A stretch of 64,000 nt of DNA from Austwickia chelonae (lineage in GTDB: Bacteria > Actinomycetota > Actinomycetes > Actinomycetales > Dermatophilaceae): positions 1,364,001 to 1,428,000 of the forward strand of contig NZ_CP031447.1 of assembly GCF_003391095.1 (NCBI RefSeq), read 5' to 3'. The position numbers were made by a program, and so were the translations under genes. The notes below the pieces were generated by a model. It was not told where the DNA came from. It made no database searches and saw nothing but the letters and a program-made list of their open reading frames with translations. This document shows positions 10,719 to 19,408 of this stretch, one piece after another (the first letter of the stretch is position 1; each line of letters starts with the position of its first letter).

Positions 10719-12179
10719 CTACTTTTTCTGTCGGTACCCGATGAGTCCCTTGACTGTCCCGACAACTACCACATCATCGAAATGGGCTCCAATATGCGTG
10801 GGGATGGGGAGTTTAACCGGGGCCTCTTTGTCGTTGAGTGAGTAGGTGCGAGCTGGCGGGTTTCGTTTTTTCACAACTTCGCCATTGGCGTGCTTCCAGG
10901 TGAGTTCTGGCTCAAAAGGCACCCCTTCCCACTCCCATGATCCTTCTTTCTCGGTGTTTGTCTGCTTGTCTTCTGGAGTTGACCTTTTCCCGTCGGGCAT
11001 GGATACGAAGATCTGGCCTTCTTGAGTTGTGAAGTGAACGCCTCGATCTCCTTCGAGGGAATGGCTGGGAAGGAGGATGTCATCCTTCGTCTTGCCTAAC
11101 TTGACTCGCCACATATCTTTGCCGGTTTGTGGATCTATTCGAACAAAATCCGTCTCGATGTCCTTGTACGTGCTGTCTTTTCCTTGGAAGGAGGCGAGCC
11201 CGGAAGTGATCTCTATGGCGTAGATATCGGCATCTTTACGTCCCGTGCTCAAAGGGGGAGCGACTCCTGGTCGTTGCCATAGTACTGAGCCATCTTTTTC
11301 AGATAGTCCTACCAAGGTATGCATTTCTGAAGCGGGATAGATGGCGTTAAGCGGCTCCCACGTCCGGTCAAGTCTCAGGCCCTGATGCTTCCCGGACAGG
11401 ATGACGACACCGTGCTCTTCAGGATCTCCATGAGCCTTGATGGAGTACGGGGCCGTACTCCGAGGGAACACCGCTGATTTCTCCACCTCCCAGAGGGGAT
11501 TGTCACGAACATCCTTGACGCTTTGGCCTGGTGTCTTGATGATCGTTCCCCGGGTGTGCCAGATGCCCCTCCAAATCCAGTCAGCCCCTGGACGCGGTGA
11601 CACATTGCTGACTTTTCCATCGGCCCCTAACCGCAAGACTCCTTGATCGTTGGCTAACTCGATGCAGGCTGCCTTGCCTCCGCCGCATTCCCAGGGCAGG
11701 GAGGCGAAGACCATCGGCTCGGACGCCGCCACCTCCGTCCCCGTTCCTCTCGGATCGAGGAGCACCAGCCTCCCCTGCCAACTCGACGAACCTGCGGACT
11801 CTCGGTCGACGAAGGCGACCAGTCGATCATCGATCGTGGTGACCTTGACGAGAAACTCGGATGGAGGTGAATAAGGGGGAGTGACCAGCCTCCGCCATTG
11901 ACGCTTGCCTGTGGCCGGTTCGACCCCGTACAGCACAACTTCTTTGTTCTCTTTCCCCTGGACCACCGCGACTCCGGCAACCGCAGAAGCGTCATTGAGC
12001 GGCTCGATTCCCTGAGCTACCCAGGTCGCCCTCGCACCGCCATATGGTTGGTCGGGCCCTGGCGACTCGGCGTCCGCCCCCTCGTCTGACGGCGAATCGA
12101 GCATGCTGGGAAGAAAGCTCGTAGGAGTGCACGATGACAGGGTGAGTGCCAGGCAGACACACAGGGCAAAACGGCGCAT
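10719..12179 (-). CDS. Lipoprotein with PQQ-type beta-propeller repeats
   Basis: A 486-residue lipoprotein with signal peptide and lipobox TLSSC (cysteine near residue 17), followed by a low-complexity acidic linker (residues about 30-45). Repeated blade motifs are visible: VLYGVEPATGKRQWRRL, LVGLSEKDGSVLWQRPG and VRIDPQTGKDMWRVKLG, each with the G-x-x-x-W of PQQ-like propeller blades. Such proteins usually scaffold or bind at the cell surface (BamB-like); enzymatic PQQ use is not supported. It is one of three clustered lipoprotein genes between the sulfurtransferase and dgt. Like its downstream neighbour it is less GC-rich than the surrounding DNA. Confidence 0.8.
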   Translation of the reverse strand: MRRFALCVCLALTLSSCTPTSFLPSMLDSPSDEGADAESPGPDQPYGGARATWVAQGIEPLNDASAVAGVAVVQGKENKEVVLYGVEPATGKRQWRRLVTPPYSPPSEFLVKVTTIDDRLVAFVDRESAGSSSWQGRLVLLDPRGTGTEVAASEPMVFASLPWECGGGKAACIELANDQGVLRLGADGKVSNVSPRPGADWIWRGIWHTRGTIIKTPGQSVKDVRDNPLWEVEKSAVFPRSTAPYSIKAHGDPEEHGVVILSGKHQGLRLDRTWEPLNAIYPASEMHTLVGLSEKDGSVLWQRPGVAPPLSTGRKDADIYAIEITSGLASFQGKDSTYKDIETDFVRIDPQTGKDMWRVKLGKTKDDILLPSHSLEGDRGVHFTTQEGQIFVSMPDGKRSTPEDKQTNTEKEGSWEWEGVPFEPELTWKHANGEVVKKRNPPARTYSLNDKEAPVKLPIPTHIGAHFDDVVVVGTVKGLIGYRQKK

Positions 12180-12317
12180 CTGTTCACGATAAACGCCGTT
12201 TGGACGTTCGTCCCGCTCTGTGCTCGACCAGCGGCCGGATCGTTACCGACCTGCGCTTCTCCGCCATCTCGGCGGCGCCGCCGACATCCCCGACCGAAGA
12301 CACCTAGAGTGCATGAG

Positions 12318-13589
12318 ATGACCCTCCACGACGCCTACGACACCGCAGACCGCGAACGTTGGGTGGCTGAGGACCCCGCGCAGAAACGCTCCGACCGTGA
12401 TGATTTCGCACGGGATCGAGCCCGCTTGGTGCACTCGGCCGCCTTGCGCAGACTCGGCGCGAAGACCCAGGTCATGCGCCCCGACGCCGACGACTTCATC
12501 CGCAACCGCCTGACCCACTCCCTGGAAGTCGCTCAGATCGGCAGAGAATTCGGCGCCGTGCTGGGATGCTCGGCCGACGTCGTCGACACCGCCTGCCTGG
12601 CCCACGACCTAGGACACCCACCCTTCGGCCACTACGGCGAACAGGTCCTCGACGAACTGTCCGCAGACATCGGCGGCTTCGAAGGGAATGCCCAGACGCT
12701 CCGCCTGCTCACCCGCCTCGAAGCCAAACGTTTCCACGCCGACGGAACCTCGGCCGGCCTCAACCTCACCCGGGCCAGCCTGGACGCTGCCACCAAATAC
12801 CCTTGGCCGAGAGGGCAACATCCCACCGGAGGACGTAAGTACGGCGTCTACCAGGAAGACGAAGACGCCTTCACCTGGCTGCGACGAGACGCGCCCGTCG
12901 ACGGGAAGTACACGCCCCGACGCTGTCTGGAAGCCCAGGTCATGGACTGGTCGGACGACGTGGCCTACTCGGTCCACGACGTCGAGGACGGCGTCGCCGC
13001 CGGGCTGATCGACCTGCGAGTGCTCACCTCGGCCGAAGAGATGACACCGGTCTACCAGGCAGCACGCTCCTGGTACGCCGCGGATCTCGACGAGGAGGAA
13101 CTGGCCGCAGCCACTGCACGCATCCGCGACTCCGGAGCAGCCCCGACCCAGGCCTACGACGGCTCACGTCGCGCGCTGTCCGCCCTGAAAGACATGACCA
13201 GCAGGTTCATCGGTCACTTCGTCGCCGAGGTCGAACAGGCCACGCTCGACGTCCACGGACCAGGGCCACATGTTCGTTATGCCGCCGACCTCGTCATCCC
13301 CCGAGAGGTCCGCGCCGAATGCACCGTCCTGAAAGCATTGGCCGTGCACTTCATGATGCTCACCCCCGAAAGACACCGGACGATGGACGAACAGCGCACG
13401 ATCATCGAAGAACTCCACGCCGCGTACACCAGCGCGCCGGAGGAACGACTGGACCCGGTCTTCCTGGCCGACTTCCACGCCGCTCCCGACGACACCCGAC
13501 GTCGGCGGGTCGTGATCGACCAGATCGCCTCGTTGACCGACATGCGGGCGGTAGCCCTGGCCACCGGCTGGCGGCCTGCGCGGGCCTAG
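12318..13589 (+). CDS. dgt: Deoxyguanosinetriphosphate triphosphohydrolase-like protein
   Basis: An HD-superfamily metalloenzyme that removes triphosphate from dNTPs, chiefly dGTP in the characterised relatives. Metal-binding motifs are clear: RNRLTHSLEVAQIGREF (first His) and CLAHDLGHPPFGHYGE (HD pair), both within residues 60-120; the third motif is VMDWSDDVAYSVHDVEDG. At 423 residues it matches the actinobacterial Dgt-like family. I use ATG 12318; GTG 12309 in the same frame is equally possible, and neither has a good ribosome-binding site, so this may be a leaderless transcript. dnaG follows after 35 bases, the usual actinobacterial order, implying an operon linking nucleotide pools with replication priming. 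Confidence 0.92.
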   Translation: MTLHDAYDTADRERWVAEDPAQKRSDRDDFARDRARLVHSAALRRLGAKTQVMRPDADDFIRNRLTHSLEVAQIGREFGAVLGCSADVVDTACLAHDLGHPPFGHYGEQVLDELSADIGGFEGNAQTLRLLTRLEAKRFHADGTSAGLNLTRASLDAATKYPWPRGQHPTGGRKYGVYQEDEDAFTWLRRDAPVDGKYTPRRCLEAQVMDWSDDVAYSVHDVEDGVAAGLIDLRVLTSAEEMTPVYQAARSWYAADLDEEELAAATARIRDSGAAPTQAYDGSRRALSALKDMTSRFIGHFVAEVEQATLDVHGPGPHVRYAADLVIPREVRAECTVLKALAVHFMMLTPERHRTMDEQRTIIEELHAAYTSAPEERLDPVFLADFHAAPDDTRRRRVVIDQIASLTDMRAVALATGWRPARA

Positions 13590-13624
13590 ACTCGGCGCAC
13601 ATCGGCACGGGAGGTGGGAGAGAG

Positions 13625-15553
13625 ATGGCTGGGCTCATCAAGGACGAGGACGTCCAAGCCGTCAAGGAGCGCGCGAACCTCGAAGAGATCGTCGGGGAAC
13701 ATGTCACCCTGCGTCGCGCCGGGATCGGCTCGCTGAAAGGGCTGTGCCCTTTCCACGACGAGAAGACCCCGTCGTTCACCGTTCGGCCCTCAGTCGGCTC
13801 CTGGCACTGCTTCGGGTGCGGTGAAGGCGGCGACGTCATCACCTTCGTGCAGAAGATCGACCATCTGTCCTTCGTGGAAGCAGTCGAACGACTCGCCGAG
13901 AAGAGCGGGATCGTGCTCCGTTACGAGGACGGTGAACGACCGCGGGAAGAGGCCCCCGGACGGCGAACCCGGCTGGTGGAAGCCCACCGGGTCGCTGAAG
14001 AGTTCTACGCCGCAACATTGATGAACAGCAAAGAGGCCCGTGCCGGGCGGGACTTCCTCCGAGGCCGGGATTTCGACTCCCAGGCGGCAGCTCGCTTCGG
14101 GGTCGGCTACGCGCCCAGACAAGGCGAAGCCCTGGTCGCACACCTGCGCGGCAAGGGCTTCGCCGAGGAAGAACTGGTCGTCTCCGGGCTGGTCGGGCGC
14201 GGCACACGCGGGCTGTACGACCGTTTCCGCGGGCGCCTGGTCTGGCCCATCCGGGAGATCACCGGCGACACTGTCGGCTTCGGCGCGCGAAGGTTGTTCG
14301 ACGACGACCGTATTCAGGCGAAGTACCTGAACACCTCCGAGACGCCGATCTACAAGAAGACCTCTGTGTTGTACGGCTTGGACCTGGCGAAGAAAGCGAT
14401 CTCCCGGGAGCGTACGGCGGTCATCGTCGAGGGGTACACCGATGTGATGGCCTGCCACCTGGCCGGGGTGGAAACAGCCGTGGCGACCTGTGGCACCTCT
14501 TTCGGGGTCGACCACATCAAGATGTTGCGGCGGATCATGCGTGACGAAGCCGGGGGAGTCCCCGCCCGGGCCGTGTTCACCTTCGACGGTGACGAAGCCG
14601 GACAGAAAGCCGCGATGCGGGCTTTCGACGAGGACCAACGCTGGACCAGCCAGTGCTACGTGGCTGTCGCCGACGCCGGCCAGGACCCGTGCGAATTGCG
14701 GATGCGTGGCGGAGAACTGGCGGTACGCGGCTTGATCGAGGACGCGGTGCCGATGTTCGAATTCGCGATCCGTACCGTCTTGGCCCGACATGATCTGAGC
14801 ACTGTCGAGGGGCGGGTGGCCGGCATGCGGGCGGTGTCGCCGGTGATCGCCGGGATCCGTGACCGGTCGCTGCACCACGAGTACATCCGCACGGTCTCCG
14901 GCAGGATCGGAGTGGATATCGAACAGCTCGCGAGGGAAGTCGCCCGGGCTGATCGACATCGGTCTGCAGGAGGGCGGGGGCGCGCACATCCGGTCGTCGC
15001 AGCGCCCCAGGAGGCCTCTGCGGCGGCTGCCACGGGCTCTCCGGAGGGGGGAATGCTGCCATCGCCGGACATGAGCGTGCCGTCGGTCTTCCTGGCCGCG
15101 CAGTTCCTGCAGTTGCTCTTGCAGTATCCGCGGTTGCTGCCGGCCGAGGACGTCGCCCGGATCGAAGAGAGTTCGTTCGCGGCGTCGGCTCACCGGGTGA
15201 TCTTCGAATCGGCTTCCCGGGCCGGTTTGGAGGTCGCGCATCGGCAGTCTGCCGCTGCCTGGGTGGAGCAACTCACCGCCGGTTGTCCTCCGGAAGTCCA
15301 CCAGCTCGTGGTCGCGCTTTCGGTCGCAGAGATCCATGCCCGCCGAGACCCGGGATCGGGGGATCCCGATCAGCGCTACGTGGACGAGATCGTTTTCCGG
15401 ATGCGTGAGCTGGGGCTGCGCCGAGCGATCGACGATGCGACGGTGGGGCTGCGTCGTCTGGAGAACGCCGACCCTGAGGGCGCTCGTGCGCAGGCGATCG
15501 AGTTGACTCGTCGACAACAGGAACTGGCTCGACTACGGGAGAGATATTCATGA
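13625..15553 (+). CDS. dnaG: DNA primase
   Basis: DnaG makes RNA primers for replication. The 642-residue product starts at ATG 13625 behind GGGAGGTGGGAGAG. In order: the CHC2 zinc domain (CPFHDEKTPSF and WHCFGCGEGGD, residues about 40-65); the RNA polymerase core with YLNTSETPIYKKTSVLYGLD; the TOPRIM fold (VIVEGYTDVMACH and FTFDGDEAGQKAAM, residues about 265-330); a low-complexity alanine-rich linker near 455-485; and a C-terminal helicase-binding region. The length is normal for actinobacteria. The TGA overlaps the ATG of the next gene (ATGA), indicating coupling. Confidence 0.96.
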   Translation: MAGLIKDEDVQAVKERANLEEIVGEHVTLRRAGIGSLKGLCPFHDEKTPSFTVRPSVGSWHCFGCGEGGDVITFVQKIDHLSFVEAVERLAEKSGIVLRYEDGERPREEAPGRRTRLVEAHRVAEEFYAATLMNSKEARAGRDFLRGRDFDSQAAARFGVGYAPRQGEALVAHLRGKGFAEEELVVSGLVGRGTRGLYDRFRGRLVWPIREITGDTVGFGARRLFDDDRIQAKYLNTSETPIYKKTSVLYGLDLAKKAISRERTAVIVEGYTDVMACHLAGVETAVATCGTSFGVDHIKMLRRIMRDEAGGVPARAVFTFDGDEAGQKAAMRAFDEDQRWTSQCYVAVADAGQDPCELRMRGGELAVRGLIEDAVPMFEFAIRTVLARHDLSTVEGRVAGMRAVSPVIAGIRDRSLHHEYIRTVSGRIGVDIEQLAREVARADRHRSAGGRGRAHPVVAAPQEASAAAATGSPEGGMLPSPDMSVPSVFLAAQFLQLLLQYPRLLPAEDVARIEESSFAASAHRVIFESASRAGLEVAHRQSAAAWVEQLTAGCPPEVHQLVVALSVAEIHARRDPGSGDPDQRYVDEIVFRMRELGLRRAIDDATVGLRRLENADPEGARAQAIELTRRQQELARLRERYS

Positions 15554-16113
15554 GGTGGCCGGGGCGCGGACGTGAGGAACAGCTTCCGGAGGAGATCGCC
15601 GGACAGGTGGCTCTTCCCTCGGGGGACCGGCTGCTGGCGTGGTCGCGTGACGCAGCCTCCGGGGCCTACCTGGTGGCTTCCTTGTACGCGCTTCACCATG
15701 TGCCGGTCGCGGCGGGGGATGATCCGGTGGCGGCGATACGGCGAGGGGAGCCGTGGTCCCGTCCGTGGCGGGACATTGCCGCCGGGGCGTGGGATCCAGG
15801 GACGAAGACGCTCACGGTGACATGGTCGGACGGTGCACGGCCGGTCATGTGGACCTTGGCGGACGACAGCGTCCGTCTCCCCGCTGTCCTGCACGACCGG
15901 GTGCGGTCGAGCGTGTACGTGATGGCCCCGGTGCGGATGGGGGAGTCCGACCTGGGGCGGGTGGCTCTGCGTCGCGATTTCGAGAAGGGCACCTTGGTCG
16001 AGCAGGTGACCTTGAAGAGGGGACGGGCCTCGCAGGATCCGGAGGTCGCGGAATATGCCCAACTTCTCTTGCGTGACCTGCGGGAACAGGCTGGACTCCC
16101 AGTCGCTGAGTGA
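15550..16113 (+). CDS. Conserved hypothetical protein downstream of dnaG
   Basis: A 187-residue cytoplasmic protein (no signal peptide or TM segment) with evenly distributed charges and three tryptophans in the middle (PWRDIAAGAWD, VTWSDG, VMWTL). The overall layout is a beta-rich core of about 140 residues ending in a helical tail (VAEYAQLLLRDLREQ). Its ATG overlaps the dnaG stop by four bases, so it is expressed with primase. A protein of similar size follows dnaG in other Micrococcales, but no function is known to me, and none is assigned. Confidence 0.75.
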   Translation: MRWPGRGREEQLPEEIAGQVALPSGDRLLAWSRDAASGAYLVASLYALHHVPVAAGDDPVAAIRRGEPWSRPWRDIAAGAWDPGTKTLTVTWSDGARPVMWTLADDSVRLPAVLHDRVRSSVYVMAPVRMGESDLGRVALRRDFEKGTLVEQVTLKRGRASQDPEVAEYAQLLLRDLREQAGLPVAE

Positions 16114-16186
16114 TGTCAGCGCTGTGGCTGTCCACGTCCGGTTTCGCTCTGAGGGCATTCTTTTGCTAGAGTCCTGATCGCTGCGA

Positions 16187-16262
16187 TCCCCCATAGCTCA
16201 ACTGGCAGAGCATTCGACTGTTAATCGAAGGGTTATTGGTTCGAGTCCAATTGGGGGAGCCA
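16187..16262 (+). tRNA. tRNA-Asn (GTT)
   Basis: A complete cloverleaf. The acceptor arm TCCCCCA (16187-16193) pairs with TGGGGGA (16252-16258). The anticodon stem TTCGA/TCGAA flanks the loop CTGTTAA with anticodon GTT at 16220-16222, and the T-loop GGTTCGAGTCC is canonical. Discriminator G and an encoded CCA follow (16260-16262). A -10-like TAGAGT lies at 16167-16172. Confidence 0.96.
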
Positions 16263-16268
16263 GACCTT

Positions 16269-16308
16269 CGAAGGGGCGCCTCATCATCCGTGATGAGGCG
16301 CCCCTTCG
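16269..16308 (+). terminator. Strong hairpin terminator after tRNA-Asn
   Basis: An 18-base-pair perfect stem (arm CGAAGGGGCGCCTCATCA) with the loop TCCG directly follows the tRNA. There is no long U tract, as is common for terminators in GC-rich actinobacteria. Confidence 0.85.
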
Positions 16309-16629
16309 CTATGTCCGTACTCCGTCGTGCATGAGCGGCCGCGCCGGGGCCCGATCCGCGGACAGAGGGTCGGTGTCGCCGCAGCGATCAGCTGAGTGGA
16401 GTTGTCGGGGCGAACTTCAGCCGCACTCAGGGGCAGCGGACAGACAAGCAGAGGCCCTGATGTATGACGAAGCCGTTACGCTCGTGTGGATGGACGCCCG
16501 GCCAAGGCAAGGGAAGTGGACCAGCAGCGAAAACCGCAGAGGTGGACGGTGTTCCTCTGTGAGCATCCCCACGGGATCACCATCTTCCGGTGGCTTCAGT
16601 GGAATCTGTAAATTGAGTTGAATGTCGGT
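16309..16629. other. Gene-free stretch at the left edge of the accessory island
   Basis: About 320 bases with no plausible coding frame or recognisable RNA. It marks the change from conserved core genes to accessory DNA. A segment near 16545-16580 (CTGTGAGCATCCCCACGGGAT) faintly recalls a type I-E CRISPR repeat but occurs once only. Confidence 0.4.
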
Positions 16630-16893
16630 ATGTCATCAAGAGAAAATCCGGAGGGTACTCCCTCTTCGAATTCCTGTCTTGCTTTTCTGATACTTGCTTT
16701 TGGGTTGGCATGTGATATTCACGGTGAGCTCACCCTGGTGAGGGACGGAACGATTCTCCTGGCGGTTGGAATCTCTACATACTCCCTGCAATTGGGTCTT
16801 AAGAAAAGGGATCCAACTGGGGCTGTAATTTCTGCAGCTGTTTTGATTCTCTGTCTGGTTGTAGTGGCATCCCTGGTGTTAAGAATATTTTAG
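16630..16893 (+). CDS. Small hydrophobic membrane protein (three TM segments)
   Basis: An 87-residue protein from ATG 16630 (a TTG at 16618 is an in-frame alternative): hydrophilic N-terminus MSSRENPEGTPSSN, then hydrophobic segments near residues 16-32, 42-56 and 66-86, ending LRIF. Base composition and codon use (many ATA/AAA/TTT) differ from the core genes, pointing to acquired DNA. It lies in a set of small membrane-protein genes in this island; size and hydrophobicity would fit an immunity-type protein, but that is inference and no family is recognised. Confidence 0.5.
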   Translation: MSSRENPEGTPSSNSCLAFLILAFGLACDIHGELTLVRDGTILLAVGISTYSLQLGLKKRDPTGAVISAAVLILCLVVVASLVLRIF

Positions 16894-17102
16894 AGTTTTC
16901 TGCAGGGGTGGGGTGAGAGCCAGGATGGGGGAGTAACTTTCACCAGAACTTATGCAGGAATCTGCATGGCTAATCTGCTGGCTCACGGCAAGGTGCATGA
17001 GGCGCAGAAGGCTTAAATGCTGCAAAAAGTTCAATCTAGAAATGCGAAAGAGAGAGCCGATGTTCAGCCTTGTTGCTGTCGCGTATATCGCGAAGAGTGT
17101 CG

Positions 17103-17189
17103 CTAGTCGTTGATTCGTTGGCAGTAGCAGGCCGGGGTTTCGAGGATCTGCTCGGCGGTCTTGGTCCATGCGAAGGGCTTGGGGGCGTG
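17103..17189 (-). pseudogene. IS630-family transposase, C-terminal scrap
   Basis: On the minus strand the frame ending in TAG (17103-17105) reads HAPKPFAWTKTAEQILETPA and then CYCQRIND. This closely follows the usual last residues of IS630-family transposases (KPFxWTKTADxIL...). Only about 29 codons survive; the catalytic DDE region and both ends are gone. It shows that a mobile element once sat here. Confidence 0.75.
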
Positions 17190-17242
17190 ATTTCTACCCC
17201 AGGTGTCATCCTGGTTGTTTCTGTGAGGAAAGCTGGGTTTGA

Positions 17243-17620
17243 TTATTCAGCAAGTTCGCAGCAAGCGGCTTTCTTTCTTTCAGTGGTCGACTGAATGATA
17301 GCCCCGAGCAGGATCAGCTGAGGGGGCAGGATGGCATGTATCGACCCAGATGTGGCAGCGGCCACCTGCCAGTCCCACAGCATGAAAAACGCAAGGGACA
17401 GAGCTAATGCGACACTATTGAACCCTGTCGAAATTCTATCGGGCCAGCCATTCAAGGTAAAGGCCAGTCCTGCCGACGCCCACATGATCAAAGAAAAGCA
17501 TCCAAGCGGGACCCAGCTTCCTGGGAATTCATTAACTCCCAGGAAGAAATCTGTCAAGCAGATTAAAAAAGTAGCAACTGGAATGATTTTCATTCGTATG
17601 CAATGGGGTTGACTAGCCAT
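17243..17620 (-). CDS. Small integral membrane protein (about four TM segments)
   Basis: A 125-residue protein with hydrophobic segments near residues 10-28, 34-52, 64-84 and 92-110 and a lysine/cysteine-rich cytoplasmic end (TTERKKAACCELAE). The start is ATG 17620, with a weak GAGAG upstream; ATG 17593 is an alternative that removes nine residues. It lies beside the IS630 scrap and before the decayed PTS copy. Codon use is unlike that of the core genes. The size and the several-TM layout are those of many bacteriocin-immunity or small channel proteins, but I do not recognise a family. Confidence 0.5.
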   Translation of the reverse strand: MASQPHCIRMKIIPVATFLICLTDFFLGVNEFPGSWVPLGCFSLIMWASAGLAFTLNGWPDRISTGFNSVALALSLAFFMLWDWQVAAATSGSIHAILPPQLILLGAIIQSTTERKKAACCELAE

Positions 17621-17731
17621 CTCTCGGGATGCCCATTTTTAGTCGTTGACTTCCTGGTGGAACGATACGGATTTCGTTGTCTCGACGAATACCTCCGGGC
17701 CGGGTTTAGTTGCTTGACCCACGCCCCAATC

Positions 17732-18021
17732 CTATGCGACAAGCGCAAAAATTAGCTGCATAAGTTCATGAAGACATGGACTTATGCGGCAGATGTGTCT
17801 GACGTGCGTGATGACGACAGCGGTGGCGACTATCTCAGGCAGAACCTGCACTCAGGGCAGCGTTGATGTCGCTCTTCAGCGCATCGGCCTGGGAGTTCGC
17901 AGCTTCTTTGCCCGTTGACGTCTGCTCGGTGCTCTTGCGTTCCTCATCGGCCTGCTGCCCATCCGCCAGCGGTGCTGATCATCCGACTCCCGACCCGGTG
18001 AACGCAGATCCCACCGTTGGG
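17732..18021 (-). repeat. Decayed partial copy of the PTS gene 3' end and terminator
   Basis: This segment matches 21593-22074, the last part of the PTS EIICB gene and its downstream hairpin, in the same orientation. Most bases are identical by eye. Compared with the right copy it lacks 184 bases (equivalent to 21753-21936); both deletion ends carry GCCTGG, so it looks like a microhomology deletion. It also has a 10-base gap and mismatches in the terminator stem. The 184-base loss breaks the frame, so it cannot encode an EIIB domain. The two copies bracket the island containing the IS1380 element. Confidence 0.85.
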
Positions 18022-18299
18022 TGGTTGACGTCGACCACGGCGACGTCGCGCGGAGGGCGCTGTCGAACCGGTTGCTGCCCAACGCCGTGGTGGAGAATCG
18101 GGCACGCCCACGCCGCCCGCCGTGCCTCGACGCCGCTCCACGGGCCGTTACCGGCTCATCCCACGGTCTCGGGCTCGATTTGGATCGAGGTCGCGACGAG
18201 TTCGTTCCAGGTGGCTCAAGCTCTGCACGACGGCTCCCGGATCGATTCCCCAGGGGGCGCAAAAGGCTGCTGCCTTACTTGACTCTAAAATTTTTCAAC
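18022..18299 (+). pseudogene. Possible LacI-type regulator C-terminal remnant
   Basis: Directly after the decayed PTS copy, the plus strand reads VVDVDHGDVARRALSNRLLP and later CLDAAPRAVTGSS. This loosely resembles the effector-domain end of LacI-family repressors (TTVDVDH...GRRA, ...PRLVVRxS). There is no start, no N-terminal half and no helix-turn-helix. The call is weak; it may simply be GC-rich noise. Confidence 0.25.
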
Positions 18300-18572
18300 T
18301 TACTTCTTAGAGCTATGCGATCCGAACAACGTAAACAACATCCCAATAATCGCCGGAGCAGCTGCTATAACCCAAGCGTCAACATCCGCCGCGAGAATCG
18401 CTAACGAGACCGCATATGCCACGGCTGCGGCAGCGAAGAACTTTCGACTCTTCGGGGAGTGGCGCTCCACAAAAGGATGATCGGGGTGAAACTCACCTGC
18501 CGCTCTCAATGCAGTCAAGTTCAGGACTATGCACGCAAGGAGGATCAGGGCAGGGAACCAGAGCTGACTCAT
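18300..18572 (-). CDS. Small membrane protein paired with the secreted precursor at 18574-19122
   Basis: A 90-residue protein with three hydrophobic segments: residues about 3-22, 46-62 and 66-84. Between the first two is a polar loop rich in His, Pro and Lys (FHPDHPFVERHSPKSRK), and the C-terminus is GSHSSKK. Its ATG (18572) lies one base beyond the stop of the upstream gene at 18574, so the two form a tight operon with coupled translation. A small multi-TM protein immediately after a secreted hydrophobic peptide precursor is the classical layout of a bacteriocin and its immunity protein; here this is inference from layout alone. No family recognised. Confidence 0.6.
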   Translation of the reverse strand: MSQLWFPALILLACIVLNLTALRAAGEFHPDHPFVERHSPKSRKFFAAAAVAYAVSLAILAADVDAWVIAAAPAIIGMLFTLFGSHSSKK

Positions 18573-18573
18573 C

Positions 18574-19122
18574 TTAAGAGGAGAGTCGAATGATCATGGC
18601 CAAGACAGCAGCAATGAACTTCGTCCTCATCCATTGCGATGTAAGGGCGCCGATCACAGGTCCACCCGCACAGCCGAAGATCGCGTTCGAAACCCACGTG
18701 GGAGGGGGGATATTCTGGTTCGCCCGGCTGGCAAGATCCTGGATGGCGGAGGCAGGCAAGGAGCTGAGTGCACCCTTGGCGCACCAAGCAACGGCAGCTA
18801 CAGCAATGGCGGCGACGACAGGAAGTGCACGAGGCGCTGGCCCGATCAATTCATATTGAACCTCAACGCCATCCAGAGCTCTGATGATCTCATCAGAGAG
18901 ATACCCCGAGTCGATAAGAGACTGGGCCTCCTGAATGTCTTGATAGGTCAACTGTGCAACAGGGGCGACAGGGCACTGGCGTCGTCGACCATGAGCCGGA
19001 GCATGCTCAGGCAGCCGCCTTTCCTTTACTGCGGCCTGCGCAGACCGTGAAGGAACAGATGCAATTGGTACGGTCAGGGCCACAATACCCAGGGTCAGGG
19101 CGTTGCGCCGTGGGAGATCCAT
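18574..19122 (-). CDS. Secreted precursor with hydrophobic, cysteine-containing C-terminal domain (bacteriocin-like)
   Basis: A 182-residue product starting at ATG 19122 behind GGGAGGAAACGAG, with a -10-like TATATT about 20 bases upstream. A signal peptide is clear (MDLPRRNALTLGIVALTV...SAQA, about 30 residues). A polar pro-region follows (residues about 31-100, including LTYQDIQEAQSLIDSGYLSD). The last 80 residues are strongly hydrophobic, with two cysteines in matched settings (AWCAKGA and FGCAGGP), a middle polar segment (ASRANQNIPPPTW) and a final hydrophobic helix ending MIIRLSS. This is the shape of a proteolytically released membrane-active peptide with one disulphide. It might instead be a structural envelope protein. 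The next gene is a small membrane protein one base away. Confidence 0.6.
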   Translation of the reverse strand: MDLPRRNALTLGIVALTVPIASVPSRSAQAAVKERRLPEHAPAHGRRRQCPVAPVAQLTYQDIQEAQSLIDSGYLSDEIIRALDGVEVQYELIGPAPRALPVVAAIAVAAVAWCAKGALSSLPASAIQDLASRANQNIPPPTWVSNAIFGCAGGPVIGALTSQWMRTKFIAAVLAMIIRLSS

Positions 19123-19408
19123 CTCGTTTCCTCCCTGATGTCCAATATAATTGTTTTAGGTTATCAGGCCTGACCTGGGCGTGGGGTCGAAACGGTCCTC
19201 GATTTCACTGTTGCCGAGCCGTTCGTCAGCGCTGGCGGGTCAGGTCTCATGCTCACCCACATTCCGCCTGGTCAACGGTCCCGTTATCTAGCCGTGTTTA
19301 ATCTTGGCTTCGGGGGAGCAACCATCCTTGGGCCCCCGCTGATCGGGGCTGCCGTAGCTCATATACAGGTGAGTGGCTATGCACTCGCAGGGGGATTCGT
19401 AGCCCTAG

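Noticed and set aside
16545-16580. Sequence faintly like a type I-E CRISPR repeat
   Set aside because: Only one copy is present, no spacer array exists, and no cas gene is nearby.
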